Assembly: GCF_048544455.1 (NCBI RefSeq)
Contig: NC_133526.1
Coordinates: 1,938,001-2,002,000, forward strand
DNA from: Silene latifolia
Lineage: Eukaryota; Streptophyta; Magnoliopsida; Caryophyllales; Caryophyllaceae
Direction: 5' to 3'
DNA: 64,000 bases
The notes beneath the pieces were generated by a model, which had not been told where the DNA came from, did not search any database, and saw only the letters and a list, made by a program, of their open reading frames with translations. Made by a program: the position numbers and the translations under genes. Shown in pieces: positions 35,127-46,998 of this stretch. Position 1 is the first letter of the stretch, and each line of letters begins with the position of its first letter.

Positions 35127-36444
35127 TTTTTTCTGGGTTTTTTTATTTGTTTTTCTTCAAGAACAACAATAATGGTGGAAATTAATTAATTAAAATATGG
35201 GATTATTTATAATGGAAATTAGATTGAGTAATTGAATTGGGTTGATGAAATTCAAGAAATAAATGGGATTTTCAATGATAATTGATTGATTTAATGAATA
35301 TGAGTTTGAGTTAGGTGGACGATTTAGACGAGTGGATAGAGTTATTGCAACGTACTCTAACAACAATTAGGCAACGTATTTATACTGTATTTGATTAGTC
35401 TATTTTTCTTTTTGGCGATTGGTCTTCTTTAAGACGGTTTTATTCGTATTACGTGGATAACGGATCAAATACTATCTAAGATAAGATATATTCGTCTTAA
35501 ATGGGATAAAAGTTTGTTATTTTCTTGGTTTTTGTTTTATTTATCATATTTATTTATGGGTTATGATAAATACAACCCATTTATATTTAATCAGTTTGTT
35601 TGGCATTATAGATAGATTGGACAAAAAATTTATAAAGATTTGTGTGGTCCAAATTGATTTGCATGTAGCTAGAGTGTTTTATGTGGTTTAAAATTATTTG
35701 CTTATTTTTTTTGCAAAATGAGAAGGGGAATAAATGAACAATTATGAGATAATATTATATTTAACCTGTTTTTTTTATTGAAGACTAATATAATCATGTT
35801 TAATAAAAAAATTGTTTGAAAAAATACTAGGTTTCATGAGAGACCGTCTGCCACTAATTTAATGGAATGGGAACAAAAATATGAAAGTTTGTTTGAAAGT
35901 GTTACACGTGAAAGTGTGAAAATAAGAGTTGAATAGTTGATTGTGGACTTGGACTATGACTATGACTTTGGACGGTTGTATAGTGAACATTAGTCTTCTC
36001 GTTTTCCATGTTGAACTTATATGTCAATATAGTAGACATTGATAAAAAATTGTACGAGTATACTACTTTTTCTATTTCATTAAATTTTATACATTTATTT
36101 TATACATTGATAAAAATTATAAAAATTTGATATTCATAATATATTTATACTAAGACAATTTAAACAAGATCTTAGTCATATATCAAAGATTCACTTCACT
36201 TATGAATAGTGCCCAAAAAGTAAATATATAAAATTCAATGGAAGGAAAAAAGTATAATTTTTTATCGCTGATGCAAAAAAATTGTTACGAAGTATATAAG
36301 AATCCAATTATCATTGACGAGGTAAAAAAAAATTTGTGTATCGTTAATAAATACACTCTGTACTCTTAATAGCACTCTTAATAGAAGACAATTTTCTCAT
36401 TAACAACACCAAATGCATTACTAAAAATTAGTTTTATAGAACAA
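35127..36444. other. Upstream region of the acyl-CoA oxidase gene; no gene seen
   Basis: AT-rich DNA holding the promoter of the minus-strand oxidase gene. A TATTTATAC near 35378 could serve as a TATA-like element, but I cannot fix the transcription start. No other exon or repeat end recognised. Confidence 0.4.
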
Positions 36445-37133
36445 CTAGTTTTAAACCCGTACAAAATTGTACGGGTATATATTTGGACCAATATTAATGT
36501 TTTTGGATGTATATTTGTTTTTGCATTTCTATTATACTTATCTAGTTGGTCTAAATCTACGATATACATAATTTATGTTTAAATTTGTTACAAACACGTG
36601 TTCACATACACTGGTTTATAAGGAAATAACGTAATCTACTCTTGTAAATAAAAGTTGCATACATAAAAAACTTTACATCCGGATAAAAGAAATATAATCT
36701 AATATAATCAACTTTAACATATATATGTAATTCATTTGCGTTTTATGTTCGATCCCGTATATAAATGTTATTCCTTCTTGAAATTATGTAATTTTATTAT
36801 TATGTAATTTTGTTTTAAAAATTATGTAATTCAATTTCATTTACTCGCATTTGTAATTCATTTTGCGTATATGTTATTAATTTTATTTACACGGAATGTA
36901 TAAAATTATTTCATAATATTAATTCATAAAAAAATTTCATAATATTATTTCATAGAATTTGTTGTAAGACGGAATTTATCGCATGTTTGAAAAGACAGAA
37001 ATCTAAAGAAATAAATACATTGCACACTCACGGATCCCACCATAACATGAATTTACAAAACAAAAAAAAAACTGCATTAATGACGTGGCGCGCCGAGGAT
37101 TGAGTATTGTCTTTTGTATTAATATAGATAAGA
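36445..37133 (-). mobile_element. Non-autonomous Helitron, minus strand
   Basis: Read on the minus strand it begins TCTTATCTATATTAATAC (preceded by A) and ends with a hairpin (CCCGTACAATTTTGTACGGG) seven bases before CTAG and then T. 689 bp, no coding capacity. Its ends are relatives of the Helitron at 41596-43121. Confidence 0.75.
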
Positions 37134-37394
37134 TTAGATTAAAATGATTTTTTTCGGTATCAAGCGTAACCGTTATAAATTTAGGAATTACAATGGATAG
37201 AATCTAGTTAGGATCCTATAGGATCCAAATCCAGATGCGTAAGTCCTATAGTGAATCCAGATCCGGCTCATATCCACAGGGTCTGTAATTCTCAGATACA
37301 CATCCTGATCCACAAGATCTGGACTATTCAGGTAATACTTGCTTTTTGACACTACTCATAAATATGCAACTCATAAAACAGATCGGTGCCCGCA

Positions 37395-37396
<2 letters not shown>

Positions 37397-37431
<35 letters not shown>
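37397..37431. repeat. A-tract
   Basis: About 35 consecutive A; no attached retroelement identified. Confidence 0.8.
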
Positions 37432-37432
<1 letters not shown>

Positions 37433-37514
37433 AGCATAGAAGGTGTTTTATACAAATGAACATTACAAAACGTTCAAATCAACGCGTAAAAAACACGTAC
37501 TAGAATAAACCATT

Positions 37515-37699
37515 CACAAATTCTTATTTCAGACTGTCATATCCGTTTGAAATTGTCAGACGGATACTTCCTCTCACAAAAAACTCATTTAGGGTGTGAG
37601 TGGGAAAACACATGGGGGTGTCCCACCACCCATGTGTTTTTCACTTGTGAGAGGTTTTATTGCGGTCTGAAATAAGACGGTTTGAAGCAAGACGGACCG
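37515..37699. mobile_element. Mutator-type MITE inside exon 8 of copy C
   Basis: Flanked by an exact 9-bp duplication TAAACCATT (37506-37514 and 37700-37708). TTCTTATTTCAGAC near the left and the complement of GTCTGAAATAAGAC near the right form an inverted repeat. The target is dioxygenase exon sequence. Confidence 0.75.
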
Positions 37700-38989
37700 T
37701 AAACCATTAGTCCATCTTTCCATCAAATCCCCAATGTTGACAATGAAGGTCCTGTAAATGCAATTGCGGTGTTACAGAATCCCAAAGCAAATCATATACA
37801 CCAATAATCAACAACAATTTCAGGAAATGGCGCCATATTTATTTTTTTTGAGAGAAAAAAACAATTTATTAATAGAACGTCATAAGGTGAATTATAATCG
37901 AAAACAAATCTAATGAAAATAAAAAAAAGTAATTTTATAATAAATTAGGGATCTCAAAATAGCATCTGACCAGCTCGTCCTATTATCGTTATCTTCATGT
38001 AACTTTTGAGGGGATCCTTCGTTTGATTTATGAGATAAAATTTAAAATTTACTCTGACTGGTTCCAAAGATCGTTGACAAATTACTTTTACCCTTTGAAA
38101 GAACACGCTGCAAACCATCAACGAACTACTCTTGACTATATTACTGATGAAACTAACCCCACGAATAAATGGAAAAACCCCGAAATAAGGAACGGAAAAA
38201 CGATTCTCATCCTAAGGGAGACTTTTATTGAATAGAAAATAGATATGCATATTATTGATTGAAATTTGAAATAATTTTGGGGCTTACCATCGATCGATTT
38301 GATAATTGATGGGAGCTCCTTGTATAATATGATGGACGCTAGGTTTTTTTAGAGAGAGTTTTTTTTTTGAGAGAGAAAAACCCTTGCTCCGTATTTCTTA
38401 CTCGTATATTTGATAATCTACTACTAGTTGAAATGGCGCGATATTTTAGTTCTGCAATAACAGCCAACTGAGACAGTATTCACCAAACCTGCAATTTTAT
38501 TTTCCGGTTTAAAACTCACCCCTTGATATGATGAACATCCTCCCAAACGCGAGGATGACAGTCTTTTTCCCGGCAGACCTACAGAAACAAGGTAGAAAAA
38601 GTGAGTATGATTCTCATGTTAAAAAAATACTTGATCATAAAAAATTTGACTACTCGTAACGTACCTGGAGCCCAGGAACACCGTCAGTTGCAAGTAAGGT
38701 GATCATTCAGAAATCAGAATGAGCAGAGGCACCTAAAACTTCTTCAGAGCAGCAACTCGAGTCACCTGATTGAAGATAAGACGTTTTAGTGAATCGGTGA
38801 TGCTAAAAACAATTCCAATTGTTTTGTGCAGGTATTCTTTTGAGGAACATAAAATAATCCACACAACAATTGAATCAATGTCACTGAAATACTGTCAACT
38901 ATAACTATTGTCAATTCTGTTTCGTGCAATTCAATTTCCTAACAGTAATGAGCCATTTTTATCCATTTCAATAAACTCGAAATCTAAAG

Positions 38990-39090
38990 ACTACTATGGC
39001 TATTGCATCGAAGCACGACTGCCTAACATTTGAACTCGGAACTTATTACGTAACACCCTTGTAAGTCTTAACCACTAGACTAAACCCGTA
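38990..39090 (-). mobile_element. tRNA-derived SINE remnant
   Basis: Minus strand TTTAGTCTAGTGGTTAAGAC resembles a pol III A box region and GAGTTCAAATGTT a B box about 35 bp later. A homologous relic lies at about 60190-60339 in intron 1 of the intact dioxygenase, so the insertion predates the duplication. Confidence 0.5.
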
Positions 39091-39329
39091 AAGTTAAATA
39101 ACTAGAATAATTAATTAATTAATTAATTGAGAGAAAAGGTATAATTAGAAAGTTGATCTTGCGAATTGTTGCAGCGGTAGAACGGCGGTCAACGCAAGTT
39201 AAGTCAATGATGGGCAGATTGATCATTTCAGCCTTCTCTTCTGTTTTCTCTCTGCCTGTATTGCTACAAAATTGAGTCAAAAAAATATCCCATTGTTCTT
39301 AAAAATAACAACAATAGATAAAAAAATAT

Positions 39330-40125
39330 CTAGTTTTTTATACTTAAAATGGGATTCAATCCTTCGTGGGCATCTTTTTTCCGCTTTTTCGCAACAGTTG
39401 TAGAGGTGGTATTCACGTCAACATTTTCTTTGTCCGGACAAGTTGTGATATTATGGCCCGACTTTTTACAAAGTTTACAGCTTCTAACTTGTTTTTGTGC
39501 AACTTCCTTGCCACCCACTTCTCGTCTATTACGTTGCTCCTTAGAAGATTCAACAATTTTTGTATCCGGAAAACCTTCTCGATGGCAAAAAAAATCTCTC
39601 CTAATCCTTTTCTCTTTTTTATTTGCAAATCGGCCTTTACGAATTGAAAACCCGTTCTTTCTAGCAAAGTTTTCATAAAATCGATAGGCCTCTTCTTCGC
39701 TTAGAAAACATTGACCAATAAAAGGTTCAAAAGAATTATCATTAGCATTTCTATCTTCGCTGTCATTGAGCAAATCCATCCCATAATTTTGAAACTCACA
39801 TATTTCTTCCTCCGGAACATTGTTCAAGTCAATAACATTACCTATATTCGGCCTACATAAGCAAATTATATCAAACTATTAGAAATTTAATTTTGTTATC
39901 CGAATTCATCGACTCGAGCAATTGGATGAATTTTATATAAAAAAATCTTTTTCCGTCTGTACGTACACACAATCACACATATATGACATTAGATCTAACA
40001 ACACTACGTTAAACTAACTAGCATAAGAACTCCAAATGAAAATAAATTTTAGTACATAACCAATAAAATAGGTACCTTGCATTAGAATATTGTGTTGTAT
40101 CGGAAATAATTATGTTGCAATCCAT
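39330..40125 (-). CDS. Short FAR1-domain protein with a CCHC knuckle
   Basis: Two exons, 40076-40125 (ATG at 40125) and 39330-39852, join in frame across a GT-AG intron to 190 aa. Residues about 60-110 match the start of the FAR1/WRKY-GCM1-type DNA-binding domain (PF03101): PFIGQCFLSEEEAYRFYENF, ARKNGFSIRKGR and RRDFFCHREGF. A basic linker leads to CKLCKKSGHNITTC (about residues 142-155), a CX2CX4HX4C knuckle such as ends some MULE/FAR1 proteins, then a lysine-rich tail. The MULE transposase core and SWIM finger that separate these parts in full-length FHY3/FAR1 proteins are absent. It could be a domesticated DNA-binding protein or a shortened transposase gene. The intact frame across both exons favours a working product, but no promoter or expression evidence is visible. 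Confidence 0.65.
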
Positions 40126-40610
40126 TAGCCTGGTACTAGTTGATGATGAAAAAATCTTCAAACTATAGGATAACAAAATATGGAGGAGGCTTATACGTTA
40201 TTAGTGGAGGAACAAAATATTGAGAAAATATGTAATATTTGATTGGAGAGAGAAAGAATTGTTTAATTAAGGCAATTAAAGGAATGTAATCATAAAAATT
40301 ATAGGATAACAAAATTAGATGCTTAACCTATGCCAAAACCAACTATTGACATGGGCAAATTATATCCTGCTCCCAGGAGTATGGAGCAGGATACTCCCAT
40401 AGAAGTTATAGGAAGATTAAAAATAAATAAAAAACAAAACAAAAAAAATAACAGCTACCCAGTACATGTTTTCAAGTCATGTTTCATTATACGTTTCTTC
40501 TTCTTTTTAAAATTACTCAATTTCTCAACTTTAAAATTATATCAGATTAATTAAATTCATAATTTTCATCTAGTCGTTTTGAAATTTTTCAAGTTCATAA
40601 TTCATAATCA
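40126..40610. other. Upstream of the FAR1-like gene; no gene seen
   Basis: AT-rich. Contains a perfect 11-bp inverted repeat TATCCTGCTCC / GGAGCAGGATA (40363-40373 and 40383-40393) with a 9-base loop, of unknown meaning. Confidence 0.4.
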
Positions 40611-40990
40611 TCAAATTAAGCACCATATTCACTAAACTCAAATGAATATAATAGGGTCATAGGGTGAATATGACTCATATTCATTACATTAAACTATGAT
40701 ATTCATTAAACTCAAAATGAATATAATAGTGTCATGTGGTGAATATGACACTACGCAATACATATTCATCAAATTATGTTATCATATTCACTAAACTCAA
40801 AATGAATATAGTAATTTCATATGGTGAATATCATAATACATAACACATGTTCATTAAATTACACTATCATGTTCACTAAACTCAAAATGAATATAATATC
40901 GTAATATGATGAATATCTCACTAGGTAACACATATTCATCAAACTAAATTACCATATTCACTAAATTGAAAGTGAATATGATAATTCCAT
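40611..40990. repeat. Diverged ~85-bp tandem repeat
   Basis: Five copies of a unit containing ATATTCACTAAACTCAAAAT and GAATATAAT. Equivalent points fall at about 40637, 40711, 40797, 40881 and 40966. AT-rich, non-coding. Confidence 0.75.
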
Positions 40991-41320
40991 ATGATTAATC
41001 ACACCCTTGAAATCACAAATCTACAACAACGAATGATGAGAGAAAAAAATAAAACTTCAATTCAATTAATACACTTACCTGTTTAGTAGATAATCATTCA
41101 AAACGTAAATCTATGATTACAATACTAATAGGTTGGATGGAAATTAAATTTTATGTATAATTCTTTTGATAAGTATGGAAGATCTAGGTTTGAAATTGGA
41201 GGAAGAAGAGTTTATGTTAAACGTAGAACTGATAACTGCTTAAAAAAGTGGGTTTTTATCTTTTAATTTTTGTAGAAAGTGGATTTTTATCTTTTAATTT
41301 TTGTTTATTTTATTTTTTAA

Positions 41321-41398
41321 CTAGTAGGAGTAGGAAACACCCTACACCTGGGTGTAGGGTATAAGGATTGATTAACATGTGCCCATTGGGCACATGTT
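41321..41398 (-). mobile_element. Helitron 3' terminus with two hairpins
   Basis: Minus strand: a 10-bp perfect stem (ACCCTACACC / GGTGTAGGGT, 41339-41360) lies 14 bases before CTAG (41321-41324) and T. A second, longer palindrome (AACATGTGCCCA / TGGGCACATGTT, about 41374-41398) lies just inside. The 5' end was not found. Confidence 0.5.
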
Positions 41399-41595
41399 AG
41401 AAAAACCGTAATAATAATAATAATCAATACATATATATAAAGCAGGAACTTTTCGAGCGATATTAGAGAGTCTAAATTTTTTAGAATTTCTAACAAGAGT
41501 AGATTTCGAAACAAATTTAATAAAATTATCCTAATAAAAGTAGATTTCTTAATATTTAATAAAATTACCCTAATACAAGTAGATTAAACAGTACA

Positions 41596-43121
41596 TCTAT
41601 CTATCTATATTAATAAAGGAAACTTTTTCTTAACATAACATATTTATTATTTTTATTTTCTGCTAAATATTTTGTTATTAGATTTGTGAAATTTTTTAGC
41701 ATCTTATTATTTGTTATTGTTTGTATTTTCATTGTACGACTTTATTACAATAATATTGATATTGATCAACACCTGAATTTAATCGTGCCAAATTATTTGC
41801 AGGTTTAACGATAGTTTGATACGGTGAGTCGGTGATGATAGCTTTGGAATTATTATTGTACTAACTATGAGTAAACAGGTATTTCTAAAATTTACGGTTC
41901 ACAAATTTATTTAGTTATTTATTGGCGTCATACAATACAATTTCTTTACGTTTTAATACTCATATATTACAGTCAGTCATTAATGTCGATGACAGAGTTC
42001 TATTCAATCTATAAAATTAAGAGAAATAAAATTAATGTCAGATTATTGCAATCTTAAAACTAGAAGGAACTTTTTTTTTGCTTTTGGGTCTATATTTTAG
42101 TAACACTTTCTCCAATTCTTCGAATATGGTGGATGAGTAAACTAATTTTATTGAGAATATATTGTTGCTTTTAATTGCTTCCTTTTTATGACTATTACAG
42201 AGTACAATATAACCAATTTGTAAAAGTAGTTTATAATTTTATTTTATTTCATATTACAATTTAAAAGATCATAAATATTTTTTCAAAAAGTATCTAACTT
42301 TGTGCAAACTACTCTCAAGTCTCAAACAACAAAAGAATCCGACTACAATCTTAACTACACTATAAAACTCAGAGAATTGTATTGTTAGCAAACCAATGTT
42401 AAGAGTTGTACACAAATCAAGTGTTTTCTCAAGTTAAAATGTTGAATCTTAGCGGCGCTAGATTTAGTTTTAAGCAATATGAAGAAAATAACTTTGTAAG
42501 TATAATGATCAAGTTTATTAGATAAGTAGTAGAATTCTAAAACTAATTAATTTTCTCTTTGATAAAGCCAAATTGCTATTGTCCGCTCGCCGCTAAAACA
42601 TAAATGGAAATTGAAAGGGGATTTTAAATCAATGTTTGGAGTGATTCATTCTTGATTGTTAATGCGGGAGAAGTGGAATATTTAGAGCAAACGAAGTAGC
42701 TAAATCATTTTTAATACGTACACTTGAGTAAGAGTAGTAGCAAACGAAGTGGCTAATTCAGATTTAATACACTATGGAATTAAACGAACTAACGCAATAT
42801 GATAGTAATTCTCATTATCAATAACTCAATTTGGATATATGACTTCCGCGTCATCAGTATTGCAAGTACATTACACTTTACTCGCCTTTCCGTAGTTATT
42901 TTAGTTCTATATTGATTTTTTTTATCTCACGAAGCGCGCACATAGTCGCATTACAATACAGGGAAATGAAGATTCGAATCTGGGACGTATTGGCCACAAT
43001 ACCTCCGTCATAACCACTAGACTAAACATCTTCGGTTTTTAGCTTTATATTGATGTGGTTAAATATTAAGTAACACCGAATATTACAAGTGGCCCGTGCA
43101 TCGCACGGGCATTAAATCTAG
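41596..43121 (+). mobile_element. Non-autonomous Helitron
   Basis: 5' end TCTATCTATCTATATTAATA preceded by A (the exact start among the TCTA repeats is uncertain by a few bases). The 3' hairpin GCCCGTGCATCGCACGGGC (43092-43110) is followed by CTAG (43118-43121) and T. 1.5 kb, no long coding frame. Confidence 0.75.
42955..43035 (-). mobile_element. tRNA-derived SINE head inside the Helitron
   Basis: Minus strand TTTAGTCTAGTGGTTATGAC (A-box region) and GATTCGAATCTTC (B box) at tRNA-like spacing. It shares the A-box region with the relic at 39 kb. Not a tRNA gene: no foldable acceptor stem or anticodon arm. Confidence 0.5.
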
Positions 43122-43300
43122 TAATTACTAAACCAACAAAAAATAATAGATATACACACATACACCAACTTTCCTTTTTTTTTTTCTCTAATTAAACTAG
43201 TCAACGTAGGAATTTGTTGTGAGATAATTAATTAATAATTAATATAAAATTAAATAAGGAAATACTTGGTGATCAAGTAAGAGCGTAGTAAAATAAATCC

Positions 43301-43310
43301 CTATATATAA
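43301..43310 (+). promoter_or_regulatory. TATA box of the left 113-aa gene
   Basis: CTATATATAA about 105 bp upstream of the ATG. The duplicated gene has TATATATA at the matching place (about 55583-55590). Confidence 0.6.
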
Positions 43311-43412
43311 GTCGTCATGTATTATATTTCTCCAAATTATTATCATTATTACCATAATACGAGTAACAACTAAATACAACAAAAAATACATACAACAAAA
43401 AAGCTATTTAGT

Positions 43413-43754
43413 ATGAAGATGAAGGTCACCATAGTGTACCCATCTCCTGACAATCCTCATAAGAAACGAAGATTCACTCGTATCATCACCTTGCCTAAAT
43501 CGATATCGTCAGTTGAATGCTTCGCTAAATTAGCCGCTGGGAAAGTGGTCCAGGAGAAGAAGATCAGCAAGAATGTCACCAAGATGCCTTGCAAGAAGCA
43601 GTCCATCAAAACCCTAAAGGCATGCAAGAACTCAATCAACGACGACAATAATCCCAAGTTTGACCGAACTAAAAAGATCGTACCTTTGGAGCCAAGTTTG
43701 GTGGAACTTATTAAATCACGTCGTGATTACTCTTTCTTGTGGGATGCTAATTAA
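43413..43754 (+). CDS. 113-aa basic protein, unrecognised family (left copy)
   Basis: Single exon, 113 aa, lysine/arginine-rich, no signal peptide or membrane segment. It begins MKMKVTIVYPSPDNPHKKRR and ends SLVELIKSRRDYSFLWDAN. I do not recognise the family. Support for a real gene: a TATA box at 43301-43310, a clean ATG, and an intact paralogue at 55685-56026 that keeps the frame and length, with substitutions clustered around residues 57-63 (KMPCKKQS against NVHCKNKT) and the N- and C-terminal blocks nearly unchanged. It lies tail-to-tail with a broken dioxygenase copy, and an 8.2-kb LTR fossil is inserted about 150 bp beyond its stop codon. Function unknown. Confidence 0.7.
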   Translation: MKMKVTIVYPSPDNPHKKRRFTRIITLPKSISSVECFAKLAAGKVVQEKKISKNVTKMPCKKQSIKTLKACKNSINDDNNPKFDRTKKIVPLEPSLVELIKSRRDYSFLWDAN

Positions 43755-43900
43755 TCCGCTTTTTGTATGTACTGTTTGTTTGATTAATTCAGAAATTAAT
43801 TTGAATTGTTTGTGTAGCAATGTTGTAGAATGATTTTTATTTATTATTCGATTAATTTGATTTTGTAACATCGAATGAATTGTTGCAGTAGATATATTAT

Positions 43901-44469
43901 TGATGGGGCATATTCTGCACCACTGACCAAGTCAACATACTAAGCAAGGTCAAGGGTATCCACAGCAAAGTCAACGACTTAGACAGTCTAGCCGATGAAG
44001 CCCATCGGTCTGTCACACTGGTCTCGGCCCAAGCAACTAGCCCCACCGGGCACATATCCGCGTACTCATATCCAAGACCCTCGCCGGCCGCCATAGGTCC
44101 ATCGGCCGAGGGTAGAACGGTCTTTCCACCTGCCAGCCACTTGGCCACTTGGCCACTACGTGACAAAAGGTGTAAGTCTATAAATACTCCTCAACCTTCA
44201 TTGAGGAAAGGATCCATAAATTAACCCAAGAATCACTATTCACCTGTTAATATCTTCCTTATCTCTCTACAATACGCGTTTAGTCAAGTAACGCATACTT
44301 AGCCCTTTAAGCTTACTGACTTGAGCGTCGGAGTGAGTACGCTCGGCAAAAGCCGAGCCCTCAGTTTGTTCATCGTTTCAGGAGAGATCAAAGGAGGATT
44401 CAAGCAAAGACGTCATTCTACAAGCTACGAGTGGTAACAAATATCTGCTCTGTAATTACACCCGGAACA
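43901..44469 (+). repeat. 5' LTR of the 8.2-kb Tat-type element
   Basis: TGATGGGGC start and CCGGAACA end. Its 3' part (GGAATTACACCCGG type) matches the LTR at 24.3 kb better than the 11-kb element. Confidence 0.9.
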
Positions 44470-44570
44470 ATTGGCGCCGTCTGTGGGGAGGAACACTAGA
44501 AGCTAGTCACATTCATTCCCAAACAAAAAAAAAAAAACAAACACAAAAACCCACCCAAAAAGCTAAGAAG

Positions 44571-46924
44571 ATGTCGAAACAACAAGAAGTAGTCGCGACC
44601 GACGAAACCGCATTCTACCAAGACGATACCTTTCACAATTCTGGAGTGGTACAGCCCTCCACCGGTGGAGTAATCCAACCGGAATTCGGGATGCCAATAA
44701 TACCAGACACGCCGCTGCCCGCCAACCAGGTCACCATCATGGGACATGTGGTTGACACGGCGAAACTAAAGATGCTCCTGGACCTAATTGGGAGTACGCC
44801 AGCTGACGCCGTCACGCCGACAAGGGCGGCGGTAACCGTCCAGGAGACCAAGGCCCGGAACGTGACTCCCAGATATTTGAACGGAGCACTAGGAGAAGCC
44901 GACCCTGCCAAGACACCGGAGGAGCCCAGAGTGCTAGTGGTAGACCTGAGCCCTCCCCGTACTCACGAGAGGACAGCGTCGCCGCAACACCGACGAGGCC
45001 TGCCACAGAGAAGCCAGAGAAGTCCGACTCAGCAGAGTCGGAGAAGAAGCCCGAGTCGAAGAAGAAGTCCTTCCCGCTACGAGGAGGGGAGCCGGACCAG
45101 AAACGCGAGGAGCCAATCACCGCGTGTCATTCGACACGTTGTCAGACAGCCCCTCAGTGCTTATGTCCTTGACATCGCCGTGCCGACTAAGCTGAAGTTG
45201 CCGGCATTCACATACAAAGGAGACAGTGATCCCACCGACCACGCCGAGGCTTTCGAGTCTTACATGTCGGTATGGGAACAGCCCGATGAGGTCTGGTGTC
45301 GAGTCTTCCCAACGACTCTGCATGGGATGGCTCAAAATTGGTATAAGGGGCTTCCCGACGGCTCGGTATATTGTTTCGCCGACCTAAAGGATGCCTTCAT
45401 AGCCCAAGACTCTTGCAACAAAAGAAGGGCCGTGGAGACGCGGACCTTCTAACTATCAAACAGAGGAGGGGCGAGTCTCTACGAAGCTATGTGAAGAGGT
45501 TCGACGGCAAGGTTCAAAGAAATTCGGAGATCAACCCCGAATCAAGGCGGCTTTGCCGATGAAAGGCCTCCCAAGGGGAGACTTAAAAGACGAACTCATC
45601 AAGTACGGGGGTTTGGGCCTAGATGCCGCTAGGAAGATGACCGATCAGGCCATCAAGGTAGAGGACTACCACAAGACCGGGTAGGCCCCAGCGAGGCCGA
45701 GCCTCGAAAAGAAGAGCCGCCGGGATGACAACCCGGATGAAAGACGCCGTGACAATAACGGGTCACGGTCCGATGAGAGACGCCGTGACAATAATAGGTC
45801 ACGGTCCGACGATCTCGCCAGAAACAGGATTCGACGGCGCGGGAGTTCGGGAACGTTTTACCAAAGGCATTACCATGATAAAACCCCTCTGGTCGTAACG
45901 GCCGCCGAGGTCTTCGCCCGGAGCAAAAAGGAGGGGCAGCCATGGGAAAGGCCCCCCAAGCCGAAGGGGGACGGTGACACGAGCCAGTACTGCGAGTACC
46001 ACGGTTGCACGGCCACCTCACTGACAACTGCCGACATCTGAAGAATGCCATTGAAGAGCTAATCCGGAAGGGAAGCCTCGACAAGTATGTGGCCAAAGGC
46101 CAAAAGACTGACGCCAGCGGTTCAGATAAGAAATCCGTCTTTCAACGGATAGGAGTGATCCATGTGGTCATCGGGGGAAATGAGAACGGCGGGTCACCAT
46201 GGGCACAAACGGCACCTAAACGAGTCATGATCGGGCCATCAACTTTGTGCCCAACACAAATGATCGCCCCCGACATTCCCGATATGACTATTGGGAGGAA
46301 GGACTACGAGGGAGTCATCGCCCCTCACAGCGACCCGCTTGTAGTCAATTTGGACATATCCAACCACCTGGTGAAGAGGTGCCTGATTGACACAGGCGCC
46401 TACACAAACATCATGTTCAGGGAGTGCTTCCTTAGCCTCGGCCTGAAAGTCAAAGACTTGAGCCCCTGCACCAATCCACTGCATGCCTTCTCCGGTGGCC
46501 TGGGTACCTGGGGTTCAATCGATCGCCCGGAATGCTCGGCGAGGGGAATGCGGCTAAGAATGTCCTAGCTGAGTTCGTCGTCATTGACGGCTCGTCCGCC
46601 TACAACGTCCTCATAGGCCGGGTTACTCTGAGCGAGGCCGACGCAGTGATATCCATCCGGGCCCTGACATTAATGTATGTCTCGGACCGGGGGGAAGCGC
46701 AAAAGCTCGTCTCCAAGGACGAGAAGGACGAGGTGGTCAACGTCCAGATATCTGTCAGAGGATGCAACATGCAATCCCTCAAAGTGGTAAGACAGTCAGA
46801 GAGGGGGAAAAGCCCATCCTTACAACAGGAGGGCGACCTCATGGATGCAACTGACGGCTCACGAGGGAGGTGTGCCTTTAGTGAGCCATTAGGACACTGG
46901 CGATTTTGTGAAAACATTGTATAG
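44571..46924 (+). mobile_element. gag: gag and protease region of the 8.2-kb element
   Basis: Gag features repeat those of the 11-kb element: the RS-rich stretch RRRSPSRRRSPSR and SDPTDHAEAFESYM. Further on, LIDTGAYTNIM marks the protease and GSSAYNVLIGR the end of that domain. Treated as a fossil. Confidence 0.8.
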
Positions 46925-46998
46925 CGGCGGAGGTGTCCAAAACAGTTGTGGGCACCCCGACGCATATTTGTATCTAATGTAGAATAATCTAAGTTTTC

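Larger units (their letters stand above)
37503..39257 (-). pseudogene. Broken 2OG-Fe(II) dioxygenase copy (copy C)
   Basis: Matches the intact dioxygenase at 56.4-60.8 kb. Recognisable parts: exon 1 (about 39170-39257, INLPIIDLT-like), exon 6 (38665-38765), exon 7 (38520-38578, CREKDCHPRVWEDVHHI-like) and exon 8 (FIVNIGDLMERWTNGL). The start ATG is replaced by ACA, exon 6 has a stop soon after the HSD iron-ligand motif, exons 2-5 and 9-11 are missing, and a MITE sits inside exon 8. It is more diverged from the intact gene than copy A, so it is probably the oldest duplicate. No product is expected. Confidence 0.85.

Noticed and set aside
38023-38235. 70-codon plus-strand frame
   Set aside because: No recognisable motif or promoter; it lies in an intron-equivalent region of the broken dioxygenase copy C.
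40363-40393. Helitron end at a perfect 11-bp hairpin
   Set aside because: No CTRR follows the hairpin on either strand at the usual distance.
42955-43035. tRNA gene
   Set aside because: A and B boxes are present but there is no acceptor stem or anticodon arm; it fits a SINE head.
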